Source of the DNA: Elizabethkingia occulta | Lineage (GTDB): Bacteria; Bacteroidota; Bacteroidia; Flavobacteriales; Weeksellaceae | Reading direction: 5' to 3' | DNA: 64,000 bases | Assembly (NCBI RefSeq): GCF_002023715.1 | Contig: NZ_MAHX01000016.1 | Span: 1 to 64,000, forward strand | In this document: positions 1-7,760 of the stretch, piece by piece | Position numbering within the stretch: position 1 is the first letter of the stretch | Layout of the letters: every line of letters begins with the position of its first letter | The notes under the pieces: model-generated | The model's input: only the letters and a program-made list of their open reading frames with translations | What the model was told of the DNA's origin: nothing | The model's database searches: none | Translations under genes and position numbers: made by a program

Positions 1-23
1 TTCGGAGACAACTTGTCTTTTGA

Positions 24-66
24 ATCCCTCGCTGTATTCTTGTACAGGGGATGGGCTTTTTTTTAA
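24..66 (+). terminator. Putative terminator at left edge
   Basis: An imperfect hairpin has outer arms 24-28 and 48-52 and inner arms CTGTA 32-36 and TACAG 43-47. It is followed by a run of eight T at 57-64. It would end a plus-strand transcript entering from outside the window. The rest of 1-133 shows no gene that I can support. Confidence 0.4.
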
Positions 67-133
67 TTTCATAAGGATAACTATTTCTGATGTTTTTTAG
101 TCAACCTTTTTCAGGACGAGACATAAAAACAAG

Positions 134-170
134 ATCCCTCAGAAAATTCTGAGGGATTTTTATTTTTTTT
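134..170. terminator. Bidirectional terminator after GH3 gene
   Basis: A perfect 11-bp stem (134-144 with 147-157) is followed by a T-rich tract on the plus strand and by a shorter T run on the minus strand. It lies just beyond the stop codon of the minus-strand GH3-family gene. Confidence 0.65.
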
Positions 171-1686
171 AATATTTATTCATTTCTAAAAGGGGATCTA
201 TATACTCCCGATTATTACTTAGCCTTGGCACTTTATTTTGTCCGCCAAGCTTTCCTCTGCTATTCATCCAATCATAAAATAAGTTTGATTTGGCTATATG
301 AACTACCGGCTCTTTAAGGGTTATATTGTTATAACGTTTTGCTTCATAATCCGAATTAACTTTCTTTAGGGTATCATCGAATATACGGGCGAAAGCTTCA
401 ATTTCGGATGGCTTTCTGGAGAATTCTATCACCCATTCATGTGCTCCGGATTCGTTTCCGTTCATGTATATTGGTGCACCAGTATAATCTATGATTTCTG
501 CATTCGTATAATCACAGGCCCTTTTCAGAGCAGCTTCTACATTATCAATCATCAATTCTTCACCAAAGGTATTGATATAATGTTTGGTTCTTCCTGAAAC
601 TTTTATTCTGTACGGATTGGTTGAAGTAAACTTTACGGTATCACCTATCAGATAGCGCCATAGCCCACCATTTGTAGTCAATACCATTGCATAATTCTTT
701 CCGATCTCTACATCTTCAAGGGTAATTGTTTTAGGGTGAGACTCTCCAAAATGCTCCATCGGAATAAATTCATAGAAAATTCCGTAGTCCAGCATCAATA
801 GCATATCGTCGGCTCCCGATCTATCCTGAATACCAAAGAAGCCTTCTGATGCATTATAAATTTCGTAGTAATTGATATCCTTACCCATCAACTGCTTATA
901 TTGATCTTTGTAAGGGATAAAGCTTATACCACCGTGGAAAAACACTTCTAGGTTTGGCCAGAGTTGTCCTATATTGTCTGCATTGGTTTCTTTCAGTAAT
1001 CTTAGAAGTAAAACCATCATCCAGCTTGGTACCCCGGTAAGGCTGCCAACATCCTGGCTTTTAACTTCAGCAGTTATTGCTTTTAACTTACTCTCCCACT
1101 CTCCCATTAGCGAGACCTTTCTGCTCGGTGTATTGATAACTTCTACCCAATACGGAAGATTCTCAATTAGTATTGCTGACAGGTCCCCAAACTTAGTATT
1201 GAAATCCTGATACATTTCTGAGCTTCCTCCCAGGCGAAGGTTTTTATGCTGAAAGAGTTCGGATTCTGGGTGGTTATTTACGTAAAGTGCAATAAGGTCT
1301 TTACCTGCTTTATAATGACAGTCTTCAAGACTTTCTTCTGTAATTGGTATAAACTTACTCTTGGCATTAGTTGTACCCGAGGATTTAGCGAAACGCTTAA
1401 TTTGTCCGGGCCAGATAATATCCGGCTCTCCCTGACGGGCCTTTTCTATATAAGGTTCAAAATCTTCGTAGCTAACAATGGGGATTCTATTTTGAAAATC
1501 GCTGATGCTGGAAATACTTTTGAAACCATATTTCAGTCCGTATTCAGTATCCTCTGCCAGAAAAAGCTGAGAAAAAAGCACTCCTTTCTGCGTTTCGTAG
1601 GGATGAGCAATGAAGCGCTCTATCTGGTCTATTCTTCTCCCAATAAACCAGTTTACCACAGAATTGAAAAGCGCTTTTGTTGCCAT
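169..1686 (-). CDS. GH3 auxin-responsive-promoter family protein
   Basis: This is a 505-residue protein of the GH3 superfamily, related to the acyl-adenylating firefly-luciferase fold. Plant members conjugate amino acids to acyl hormones; the substrate of the bacterial members is not known to me. The ATP-binding motif SSGTT is at residues 102-106, and the sequence is collinear with the family over its whole length. The ATG at 1686 is chosen because the frame upstream opens only with a TTG at 1704, which lies inside a TATATTTG -7 promoter element at 1702-1709. It is a single gene with its own promoter and terminator. The family call is firm, but no reaction can be assigned from the sequence. 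Confidence 0.88.
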   Translation of the reverse strand: MATKALFNSVVNWFIGRRIDQIERFIAHPYETQKGVLFSQLFLAEDTEYGLKYGFKSISSISDFQNRIPIVSYEDFEPYIEKARQGEPDIIWPGQIKRFAKSSGTTNAKSKFIPITEESLEDCHYKAGKDLIALYVNNHPESELFQHKNLRLGGSSEMYQDFNTKFGDLSAILIENLPYWVEVINTPSRKVSLMGEWESKLKAITAEVKSQDVGSLTGVPSWMMVLLLRLLKETNADNIGQLWPNLEVFFHGGISFIPYKDQYKQLMGKDINYYEIYNASEGFFGIQDRSGADDMLLMLDYGIFYEFIPMEHFGESHPKTITLEDVEIGKNYAMVLTTNGGLWRYLIGDTVKFTSTNPYRIKVSGRTKHYINTFGEELMIDNVEAALKRACDYTNAEIIDYTGAPIYMNGNESGAHEWVIEFSRKPSEIEAFARIFDDTLKKVNSDYEAKRYNNITLKEPVVHIAKSNLFYDWMNSRGKLGGQNKVPRLSNNREYIDPLLEMNKY

Positions 1687-1701
1687 AAAATGCCTAAAAA
1701 A

Positions 1702-1709
1702 CAAATATA
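1702..1709 (-). promoter_or_regulatory. -7 element (TATATTTG) for GH3 gene
   Basis: The minus strand reads TATATTTG, matching the Bacteroidota -7 consensus TAnnTTTG, 15 bases upstream of the ATG at 1686. No good -33 TTTG is present at the usual spacing. Confidence 0.5.
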
Positions 1710-1745
1710 ATGTTTTTTAGCTTTTGTAAAGATTTTTTGACAAAG

Positions 1746-1773
1746 AAAAAGCCATCCTTAAAAAGATGGCTTA
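1746..1773 (-). terminator. Terminator of bacilliredoxin gene
   Basis: The 8-bp stem AAGCCATC/GATGGCTT (1749-1756 with 1765-1772) is followed on the minus strand by five T. It lies downstream of the bacilliredoxin stop codon. Confidence 0.65.
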
Positions 1774-1796
1774 AATTTATCATTACAAATAGCTAA

Positions 1797-2207
1797 TTAG
1801 CAATATTCGTTGTATGCTGCCTGAAGGTTCGCTGCTATAGCTCCTGCAGGGTTACCTTCGATGTGGTGACGCTCTAGCATGTGTACTAATTCACCATCTT
1901 TAAATAATGCTACTGCCGGAGAAGAAGGTGGGAACGGAGCTAAAAGTTTTCTAGCTTCTGCTACCGCTTCTGTATCATATCCTGCAAAAGCAGTTGTAAG
2001 ATGATCTGGTTTTTTATCGCCTAATAAAGATGCAATAACACCAGGTCTTGCTGCACCTGCTGCACAACCACATACAGAGTTAATTACTAACAGGGTTGTT
2101 CCTTGTTGTTTTATAGCCTCATCTACTGCCTCAGGAGTAGTAAGATCTTCGAATCCGTTGCTGGTAAGTTCTGCCTTCATAGGCAATACTAAATCTGATG
2201 GATACAT
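1797..2207 (-). CDS. BrxA/BrxB-type bacilliredoxin (YphP/YqiW family)
   Basis: This 136-residue protein of the thioredoxin-like YphP/YqiW family has the typical full length. The family signature CGC is at residues 46-48 (in VCGCAAGAARPG). In Firmicutes these proteins reduce mixed disulfides between proteins and bacillithiol, and Bacteroidota members are thought to act similarly in the cytoplasm. The start is the ATG at 2207. A promoter with TTG, a 20-base spacer and TACTTTTG lies upstream, and a hairpin terminator lies downstream, so the gene is probably transcribed alone. Confidence in the family is high. The physiological thiol in this organism is inferred. Confidence 0.9.
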   Translation of the reverse strand: MYPSDLVLPMKAELTSNGFEDLTTPEAVDEAIKQQGTTLLVINSVCGCAAGAARPGVIASLLGDKKPDHLTTAFAGYDTEAVAEARKLLAPFPPSSPAVALFKDGELVHMLERHHIEGNPAGAIAANLQAAYNEYC

Positions 2208-2243
2208 AATTTAAATTTTTTATAATAATTGAAATATCTCATA

Positions 2244-2274
2244 CAAAAGTAAACATATTTTACAGATGTATCAA
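2244..2274 (-). promoter_or_regulatory. Promoter of bacilliredoxin gene
   Basis: The minus strand has TTG (2274-2272), a 20-base spacer and TACTTTTG (2251-2244). This is close to the Bacteroidota TTTG-N19-TAnnTTTG pattern. Confidence 0.55.
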
Positions 2275-2320
2275 TATACTACATCTATGAAAAATATGTT
2301 CAATAGTAATCGGACATTAT

Positions 2321-2357
2321 GACAAAAAACCCAGAACCAACTCGTAGTTCCGGGTTT
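2321..2357 (-). terminator. Terminator downstream of yqeY
   Basis: Stem 2327-2337 pairs with 2347-2357, with one mismatch. On the minus strand it is followed by a run of T. It probably ends the transcript that carries yqeY and possibly the dcw cluster. Confidence 0.6.
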
Positions 2358-2454
2358 AAATCAAACCGATATACAGATTAATGATATCTCAAATTAAATG
2401 CTAGCATATGAACTCCGAAGAAAGGACAGATTTCTTGCCTTCTTTCTTTCATAT

Positions 2455-2901
2455 CTAGCTCAATAGCTTTTTAGCCATTTCCGAAATACTTTTCCCATCG
2501 GATTTTCCGGCTAATGTCTTGGAGGCTAACCCCATTACTTTACCTAGGTCTTTTGCTCCTTCAGCTCCGGATTCTGCAATAATTTTCTTTATTTCAGCTT
2601 CCAGTTCTTCCGCGCTTAACTGTGCAGGTAAGAATTTTTCTATAACCTTTGTCTGAGCTTCTTCTACCTCAGCAAGGTCCTGACGATTCTGAGCATTGAA
2701 CTGCTCCATAGAGTCTTTACGCTGCTTTACCATTCTCTGTAGAATTGCAATTTCTTGCTCTGGTGTAACATCTGCTCCTTTTCCGTCAGTTTTTACTAAT
2801 ATTATTTGGGCTTTAATAGCACGCAATGCATCCAGAGCGACTTTGTCTTTCTCTTTCATGGCTGTTTTCATTGCATCCATTACTTGTACTTCTAAGCTCA
2901 T
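2455..2901 (-). CDS. yqeY: GatB/YqeY domain protein
   Basis: This 148-residue protein is the free-standing YqeY form of the tRNA-binding C-terminal domain of the GatB amidotransferase subunit. The length is normal for the family, and the sequence has the typical helical core with a conserved C-terminal stretch (GKVMGLASKTLAGKSDG). Its cellular role is not established. It is thought to bind tRNA or to assist amide-aminoacyl-tRNA metabolism. It follows ftsZ on the same strand after a 96-base gap and may be the last gene of the dcw transcript. I saw no clear TAnnTTTG element in that gap. Confidence 0.9.
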   Translation of the reverse strand: MSLEVQVMDAMKTAMKEKDKVALDALRAIKAQIILVKTDGKGADVTPEQEIAILQRMVKQRKDSMEQFNAQNRQDLAEVEEAQTKVIEKFLPAQLSAEELEAEIKKIIAESGAEGAKDLGKVMGLASKTLAGKSDGKSISEMAKKLLS

Positions 2902-2997
2902 CTTATTTAAAATTTAACAATGTATCAATATAACAGTTTACCAATAATTACTCAGTGGAAGATTGTTACATTGGTACATTTTACATTGTTATAATAT

Positions 2998-4830
2998 TTA
3001 GTCTACGTCTTTATTTAAAAACCGGTTTTCACGAAGATTCATCTGTCCTTTGTTTTCGGAAAAGAATGAATTAATAGTATGATCGGAAGCATTTTCTCCG
3101 TCGATATTAATATTCTTTCTCTTGAATGCAGGAATCGTTTCAAAAGCATTTTCAGCCTCTGTATTAACGAATCTGGAGTTAAACTCTTTCAGTTTATTAC
3201 GACGCTCTTCAATCTTTAACTGATTTTCATTTAAAGGAGCTTTGTTTACAATACTGATTTCTTCTTCGTATGGTTTTTCAACAATAGTAATATTTTCTAT
3301 TGTTATTTCGGAAGGAGTTTCTACTGGAGCTTGTGTAACTTCAGCTTTCACAACTTCATTAACCTGAGTTTCTTCTATTCTGTTTGCAGATTCCTGTACT
3401 TCGACTCTATCATCAGCAAAGTTGAATGTAAAGGCAACCGGTGTTTCTTCTTCTTCGAATAATTCTCCATTAAATTGGAAATCCTGAGCCTGATCTTCTT
3501 TTGCCTGAGGTTCTCCGGTAAAAGAAAATAAGTTGAACTCGTTGCTGTCATTCTCTAATTTCCAGTTCTGATCACCAAAACTTTCTTCTTCTTTATCTAA
3601 AAATTGAATTTCAGTAGGCGCTTCTTCTACAAAAAATTGTGCTCTGTCTGCGCTTCTTTCTACAGAGTTAACCGGAAATTCAGGTCTTGGAGCATCATCT
3701 TCATCATCTAAACGAAATAAATCTTTTCCGGAAGTAACAACTTGCTCTTCGGAAGTTTTGAATGGAGATTCTCTTTTGATCTGAGGTGCAGATTTATCTT
3801 CGGAAAGGCTGTGTACAATTTTCTCTGTAGGCCCTGAATATTTTTGGTGCTCTTTTGCAAATCCTGTAGCAATAACAAGTACACTTACAGAATCTCCTAA
3901 TTCTTCATCGGAACCAACTCCGAAAATGATATCCGCCGTATGGCCTGCTTCCTTTTGGATATGGTCCATAATGATACCGATTTCGTCCATGGTAACTTCT
4001 TCGTTTCCACTTCTGATCAATAGTAAAACATTCTTTGCTCCTGTAATTTTATTATCATTCAATAATGGAGAATCCAATGCTTTCTTAACAGCATCTTCTG
4101 CTTTGTTCTCACCAGAAGCAATACCATTAGACATCAATGCCGTACCACTATTCTGAAGCACAGATTTAGCATCACGGAAGTCAATATTTACATCGAAATA
4201 ACCGGTAATAACCTCTGCCATTCCTTTTGCTGCATTGGTTAAAACCTCATCGGCTTTTGAGAAACCTGATTTGAAACCAAGGTTTCCAAATTGCTGACGA
4301 AGCTTATCGTTATTAATAACAATTAATGAATCGACATTATTGCGAAGCTTTTCAAGACCAAGCTCAGCTTGTTCTAATCTTCTTTTCCCTTCGAAGCTAA
4401 ACGGAATAGTTACGATACCTACGGTAAGAATGCCCATTTCTTTTGCTACTTTGGCAATTACTGGGGCTGCACCTGTACCAGTACCACCTCCCATTCCGGC
4501 AGTGATGAATACCATTTTGGTATTTTGTCCCATTGCGGCTTTGATATCGTCGATACTTTCAATAGCTGCCTTTTCTCCAACCTCAGGATCTGCTCCGGCA
4601 CCAAGACCTTCCGTCATGGTTACTCCCAACTGCACTTTGTTGGCAACAGGATTATTGTCTAATGTTTGAGCATCGGTATTACAAATGACGAAATCTACTC
4701 CATGAATCCCTCTCTCGTACATGTGCTTCAGTGCGTTGTTACCACCTCCTCCAACACCGATAACTTTTATAATTGATGAATTTCCTTTTGGCAAATCAAA
4801 CTGAAATCCTTGTACACTTATATTTTCCAT
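2998..4830 (-). CDS. ftsZ: Cell division protein FtsZ
   Basis: FtsZ is the tubulin-like GTPase that polymerises into the Z ring and recruits the divisome. The tubulin signature GGGTGTG is at residues 114-120, and the T7-loop catalytic region (VNIDFRDAKSVL) is present. The protein is 610 residues, far longer than E. coli FtsZ (383). A long acidic linker follows the GTPase core, and the conserved C-terminal peptide (IPAFKR, residues 566-571) binds FtsA. About 39 further residues follow that peptide, whereas in most bacteria it is nearly terminal. Long linkers are usual in Bacteroidota. ftsA lies 63 bases upstream on the same strand. Confidence 0.98.
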   Translation of the reverse strand: MENISVQGFQFDLPKGNSSIIKVIGVGGGGNNALKHMYERGIHGVDFVICNTDAQTLDNNPVANKVQLGVTMTEGLGAGADPEVGEKAAIESIDDIKAAMGQNTKMVFITAGMGGGTGTGAAPVIAKVAKEMGILTVGIVTIPFSFEGKRRLEQAELGLEKLRNNVDSLIVINNDKLRQQFGNLGFKSGFSKADEVLTNAAKGMAEVITGYFDVNIDFRDAKSVLQNSGTALMSNGIASGENKAEDAVKKALDSPLLNDNKITGAKNVLLLIRSGNEEVTMDEIGIIMDHIQKEAGHTADIIFGVGSDEELGDSVSVLVIATGFAKEHQKYSGPTEKIVHSLSEDKSAPQIKRESPFKTSEEQVVTSGKDLFRLDDEDDAPRPEFPVNSVERSADRAQFFVEEAPTEIQFLDKEEESFGDQNWKLENDSNEFNLFSFTGEPQAKEDQAQDFQFNGELFEEEETPVAFTFNFADDRVEVQESANRIEETQVNEVVKAEVTQAPVETPSEITIENITIVEKPYEEEISIVNKAPLNENQLKIEERRNKLKEFNSRFVNTEAENAFETIPAFKRKNINIDGENASDHTINSFFSENKGQMNLRENRFLNKDVD

Positions 4831-4893
4831 TCTTTGTTTCGTTTATATAACGGTCTGCAAAATTTAGCAAACTTTAATGATATTTAAAAAAAA

Positions 4894-6255
4894 TTATTCA
4901 ACTTCTTCGAAAAATTTTCGAACTTTCTCCATAATAGACTGTCCCAGAGTAGGCTTCATTTTATTCTTACTCGCTTCTGTTACCGGAGTTTGTGCTACAA
5001 CTTCTGCTGTATTTTCGGTTACTGTTTCTTTCTTATCAGTAACTGTTTCAGTTACCTGTTCAACAATCTCAGGTTCCTCAAAGGCTCTCTTATCTCTGAT
5101 TTTCAAGCTCTCCATCAGAAGTCCAATAGAAGTAGCAAATTCAGGACCTTTTAAAAACTGGTTCTTATCATTGGCCACATATTCGTTTGCATAACCTATT
5201 CTGGCATCAAATCCGGTTACATAATTGGAAAGCTGACGAAGGTGTCTAAGATTAGATCCACCTCCTGTAAGTACAATACCTGCAATTAGTTTTTTCTTTT
5301 GCTCGTATGCACCATAGCCTTTTAATTCATTATTTACCATTTCCAGAATCTCTTCTACTCTCGCATTAATAATTTGCGCCAACGTTTTTAAAGAAATTTC
5401 TTTGTCTGGTCTTCCGTGAAGCCCAGGAATGGTAACAAAAGTTGAATCTTTTTCTAACTCGGGAACAGCAGAACCAAATTTGACTTTTAGTTTTTCTGCA
5501 TGGTTCTCGATGATAGAACATCCTTCTTTAATATCATCTGTAATAATTCCTCCGCCATAAGGAATAACGCATGTATGACGGATAATATTGTCTTTAAATA
5601 TTGCAACATCTGTAGTACCACCTCCGATATCTACAATTGCAACACCTGCTTCTTTTTCTTCTTTTGTAAGAACTGCTTCGGAAGATGCTAAGGGCTCTAG
5701 CGTAAGAGCTTCCATATCTAATCCGGCTTCTTTTACACAACGTGCAATATTACGGATAGATCCCATCTGTCCAACAACAACATGGAAGTTAGCTTCCAAT
5801 CTCTTTCCGTGCATTCCTATAGGTTCCTGAATCTCTCCTTCAGAATCTACTTTGTATTCCTGAGGTAATACGTGGATAATCTCTTCCCCAGGAAGCATTA
5901 CCAGTTTTTTTACCTGATTTTTAAGCTGTTCTATATCGTCTTCAGTAATATATCTATCCGGATGCTCCCGCATTATATAATCGGAATGCTGTAAGCTTCG
6001 AATATGCTTACCGGCAATACCTACTGTAACATTCTTTATTTTCACTCCTGCACTTTTCTCAGCTTCGGAAACAGCTGCCTGAATAGAGCTTATCGTTTGT
6101 GAAATATTGTTAACAATGCCCTTATGAACGCCAAGACTTTTACTTCGTCCTACGCCCATTATTTCTATTTTTCCATGGGCATTTTTTCTGCCCACAATGG
6201 CTACAATCTTGGTAGTCCCAATGTCGAGCCCTACTGCAAATTCGTTTGTTTCCAT
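4894..6255 (-). CDS. ftsA: Cell division protein FtsA
   Basis: FtsA is the actin-like ATPase that tethers FtsZ filaments to the inner membrane. The phosphate-binding motif GLDIGTTK lies near the N-terminus, the second ATPase motif (DIGGGTTD) is in the middle, and the C-terminus ends in an amphipathic membrane-targeting helix (SIMEKVRKFFEEV). A Ser/Thr/Val-rich linker of about 50 residues precedes that helix. The ATG at 6255 is preferred over the in-frame GTG at 6258. It is 453 residues long and sits between ftsQ and ftsZ in the dcw cluster. Confidence 0.97.
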   Translation of the reverse strand: METNEFAVGLDIGTTKIVAIVGRKNAHGKIEIMGVGRSKSLGVHKGIVNNISQTISSIQAAVSEAEKSAGVKIKNVTVGIAGKHIRSLQHSDYIMREHPDRYITEDDIEQLKNQVKKLVMLPGEEIIHVLPQEYKVDSEGEIQEPIGMHGKRLEANFHVVVGQMGSIRNIARCVKEAGLDMEALTLEPLASSEAVLTKEEKEAGVAIVDIGGGTTDVAIFKDNIIRHTCVIPYGGGIITDDIKEGCSIIENHAEKLKVKFGSAVPELEKDSTFVTIPGLHGRPDKEISLKTLAQIINARVEEILEMVNNELKGYGAYEQKKKLIAGIVLTGGGSNLRHLRQLSNYVTGFDARIGYANEYVANDKNQFLKGPEFATSIGLLMESLKIRDKRAFEEPEIVEQVTETVTDKKETVTENTAEVVAQTPVTEASKNKMKPTLGQSIMEKVRKFFEEVE

Positions 6256-6284
6256 CACTATCTCTAATTATTCAGTTTGATTTA

Positions 6285-7184
6285 TTATTTTTTTTCTTTC
6301 TTTTTATCTTTAGCTTGTGTCTTTTTGCCCTTTTCTTTTTTGTGCTCGGGCTTTTTCTCGGGAGGAGCTTTCTTCTTTTCCGGGGCTTTTTTATCCGAGA
6401 CCAATACAGGTCTTGCAATAATATTATTTGGCAATTTCTGAGTTAACAGACTATCAGCATCTGACTTAAAACCTTTTCTTAGTGTTGTTACGATCTGGTT
6501 ATTATACTTTACCGACACTTGCCTGTACTTCATCGGGTCCTGATAGATAAGATACTTTTCAGCAAAAGTTTTAAATCCTTTTAGTTTAAAGTCTATATTC
6601 TCCAGGTCTCCTAATTGCACTTTGAAGTTTCCTTCATCAGTAAGCAATTCATAATTTCCACCTTCTTTATTTATTCCTACAAAATATCTTTTGTTGAAAT
6701 CATCTTTTCCTATTTTAGCAATAAGCTCTGCTAGACCTTTATAATCTTCTTTTGGAATATCCCCGGAAACCAACATACACGGGTAAGAAAACTTATCTGA
6801 AAGAGGAAATTCTTCGCCATTACTATCAACATAATATTGCTTAGCACCATTGTTTATTCTCATAAACGGTACTCTTTGCTTTACATCTACATTCAATACT
6901 CCGTTCAGGTTAAGATACACATTTGCACTGTCTACTGCTTTAAGAGCATTTAATTTTTTTTCAAGCGTGGGTATATCTAAAGTTCCTACCTTTCCTGAGG
7001 GGTTAGTTTTCTTTACAATACTTTTTACAGTTGCTTCATCTATAAAATATACAGGTGTTTCCTGTGTTAAGTCTATTTTTAGCTTCTGCTCTTTGGTACT
7101 GAATCGTTTCAATGAAAAATTGAGCAAAAATGCCAAAAGCACTATTACCACGAAGATTTTTAATATTCTATATTTATTTTTCAT
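6285..7184 (-). CDS. ftsQ: Cell division protein FtsQ/DivIB
   Basis: FtsQ is a bitopic divisome protein that links early and late division proteins. It has a short cytoplasmic N-terminus, one transmembrane helix (about residues 8-24), a POTRA-like region (about 44-110) and a periplasmic beta domain. It is unusual in ending with a very lysine-rich tail: residues 262-299 contain 18 lysines, plus prolines and glutamates. This tail is not part of the canonical family fold. It lies immediately upstream of ftsA. In most dcw clusters murC would directly precede it, but here a GxxExxY gene is inserted between the two. Confidence 0.93.
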   Translation of the reverse strand: MKNKYRILKIFVVIVLLAFLLNFSLKRFSTKEQKLKIDLTQETPVYFIDEATVKSIVKKTNPSGKVGTLDIPTLEKKLNALKAVDSANVYLNLNGVLNVDVKQRVPFMRINNGAKQYYVDSNGEEFPLSDKFSYPCMLVSGDIPKEDYKGLAELIAKIGKDDFNKRYFVGINKEGGNYELLTDEGNFKVQLGDLENIDFKLKGFKTFAEKYLIYQDPMKYRQVSVKYNNQIVTTLRKGFKSDADSLLTQKLPNNIIARPVLVSDKKAPEKKKAPPEKKPEHKKEKGKKTQAKDKKKEKK

Positions 7185-7226
7185 TTTTCTATCTCAATAC
7201 CTAGTTTCTTTCTGAACATATTTTTC

Positions 7227-7239
7227 TTGAATGCAAAGA
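7227..7239 (+). repeat. Left inverted repeat flanking GxxExxY gene
   Basis: TTGAATGCAAAGA matches 12 of 13 bases of the reverse complement of 7743-7755. The pair brackets the GxxExxY gene. A second, weaker block (GTTTCGCTAAG, 7264-7274) has an inverted partner at 7693-7703. Confidence 0.6.
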
Positions 7240-7283
7240 CCGCAAAGGATTTACACCTTTTTTGTTTCGCTAAGCCGCTTCGC

Positions 7284-7682
7284 TTAAGCTATGTCCGTTT
7301 TATTTTCCAACCTGTTTACAATTCTCTTTATTCCTGTCTTAAATAATTTTGAATTAAAATTTAACAACAACCCCAATCTGTAATCTCCTAATTTTAAATA
7401 ATTCATAAGTTGTGCAGCATGAAAGTCAATCAGGTTTTCCTGTGCTTTGACTTCAATAACAACTTTATTTTCTACTAGTAGATCTACTTTAAAAGCATTC
7501 TTTACTTCCAGATCATCATAAATAACAGACAGGAATTTTTGTCTTTCAACATACAAACCTCTTTTAGTTAGTTCATGAGCCAAGCATTGTTCATATACTG
7601 TCTCATATAAACCCATTCCTAAAGCTTTATGCACTTTAAGTCCTGCATCAATAACCACTTTAGAGATTTCGTTTTCAGTCAT
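7284..7682 (-). CDS. GxxExxY family protein (nuclease-like fold)
   Basis: This 132-residue protein carries the family signature G24-E27-Y30 (GLYETVY) and a PD-(D/E)xK-like metal site, with D67, E77 and K79 in DLLVENKVVIEVK. The family is widespread in Bacteroidota and its function is unproven; the motif suggests a nuclease or nuclease-derived fold. The ATG at 7682 is preferred, because the longer frame opens only with a TTG at 7724. The gene splits the normally adjacent murC and ftsQ and is flanked by inverted repeats at 7227-7239 and 7743-7755. It therefore looks like an inserted cassette rather than a cell-wall gene. Confidence 0.88.
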   Translation of the reverse strand: MTENEISKVVIDAGLKVHKALGMGLYETVYEQCLAHELTKRGLYVERQKFLSVIYDDLEVKNAFKVDLLVENKVVIEVKAQENLIDFHAAQLMNYLKLGDYRLGLLLNFNSKLFKTGIKRIVNRLENKTDIA

Positions 7683-7742
7683 TTTAGCTTTGTTAAGTGA
7701 AACGCCTTTGCTTACTTTATTCAAAAATCATCTGCTCTTAAA

Positions 7743-7755
7743 TCTTTGCGTTCAA
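7743..7755 (-). repeat. Right inverted repeat flanking GxxExxY gene
   Basis: TCTTTGCGTTCAA is the inverted counterpart of 7227-7239 with one mismatch. It lies only five bases from the murC stop codon. Confidence 0.6.
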
Positions 7756-7760
7756 ATAAA

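Noticed and set aside
1..66. Possible tRNA 3' end or end of a coding frame at the left edge
   Set aside because: The T-arm cannot be paired properly and the open frame has no recognisable protein; only the terminator-like hairpin is supported.
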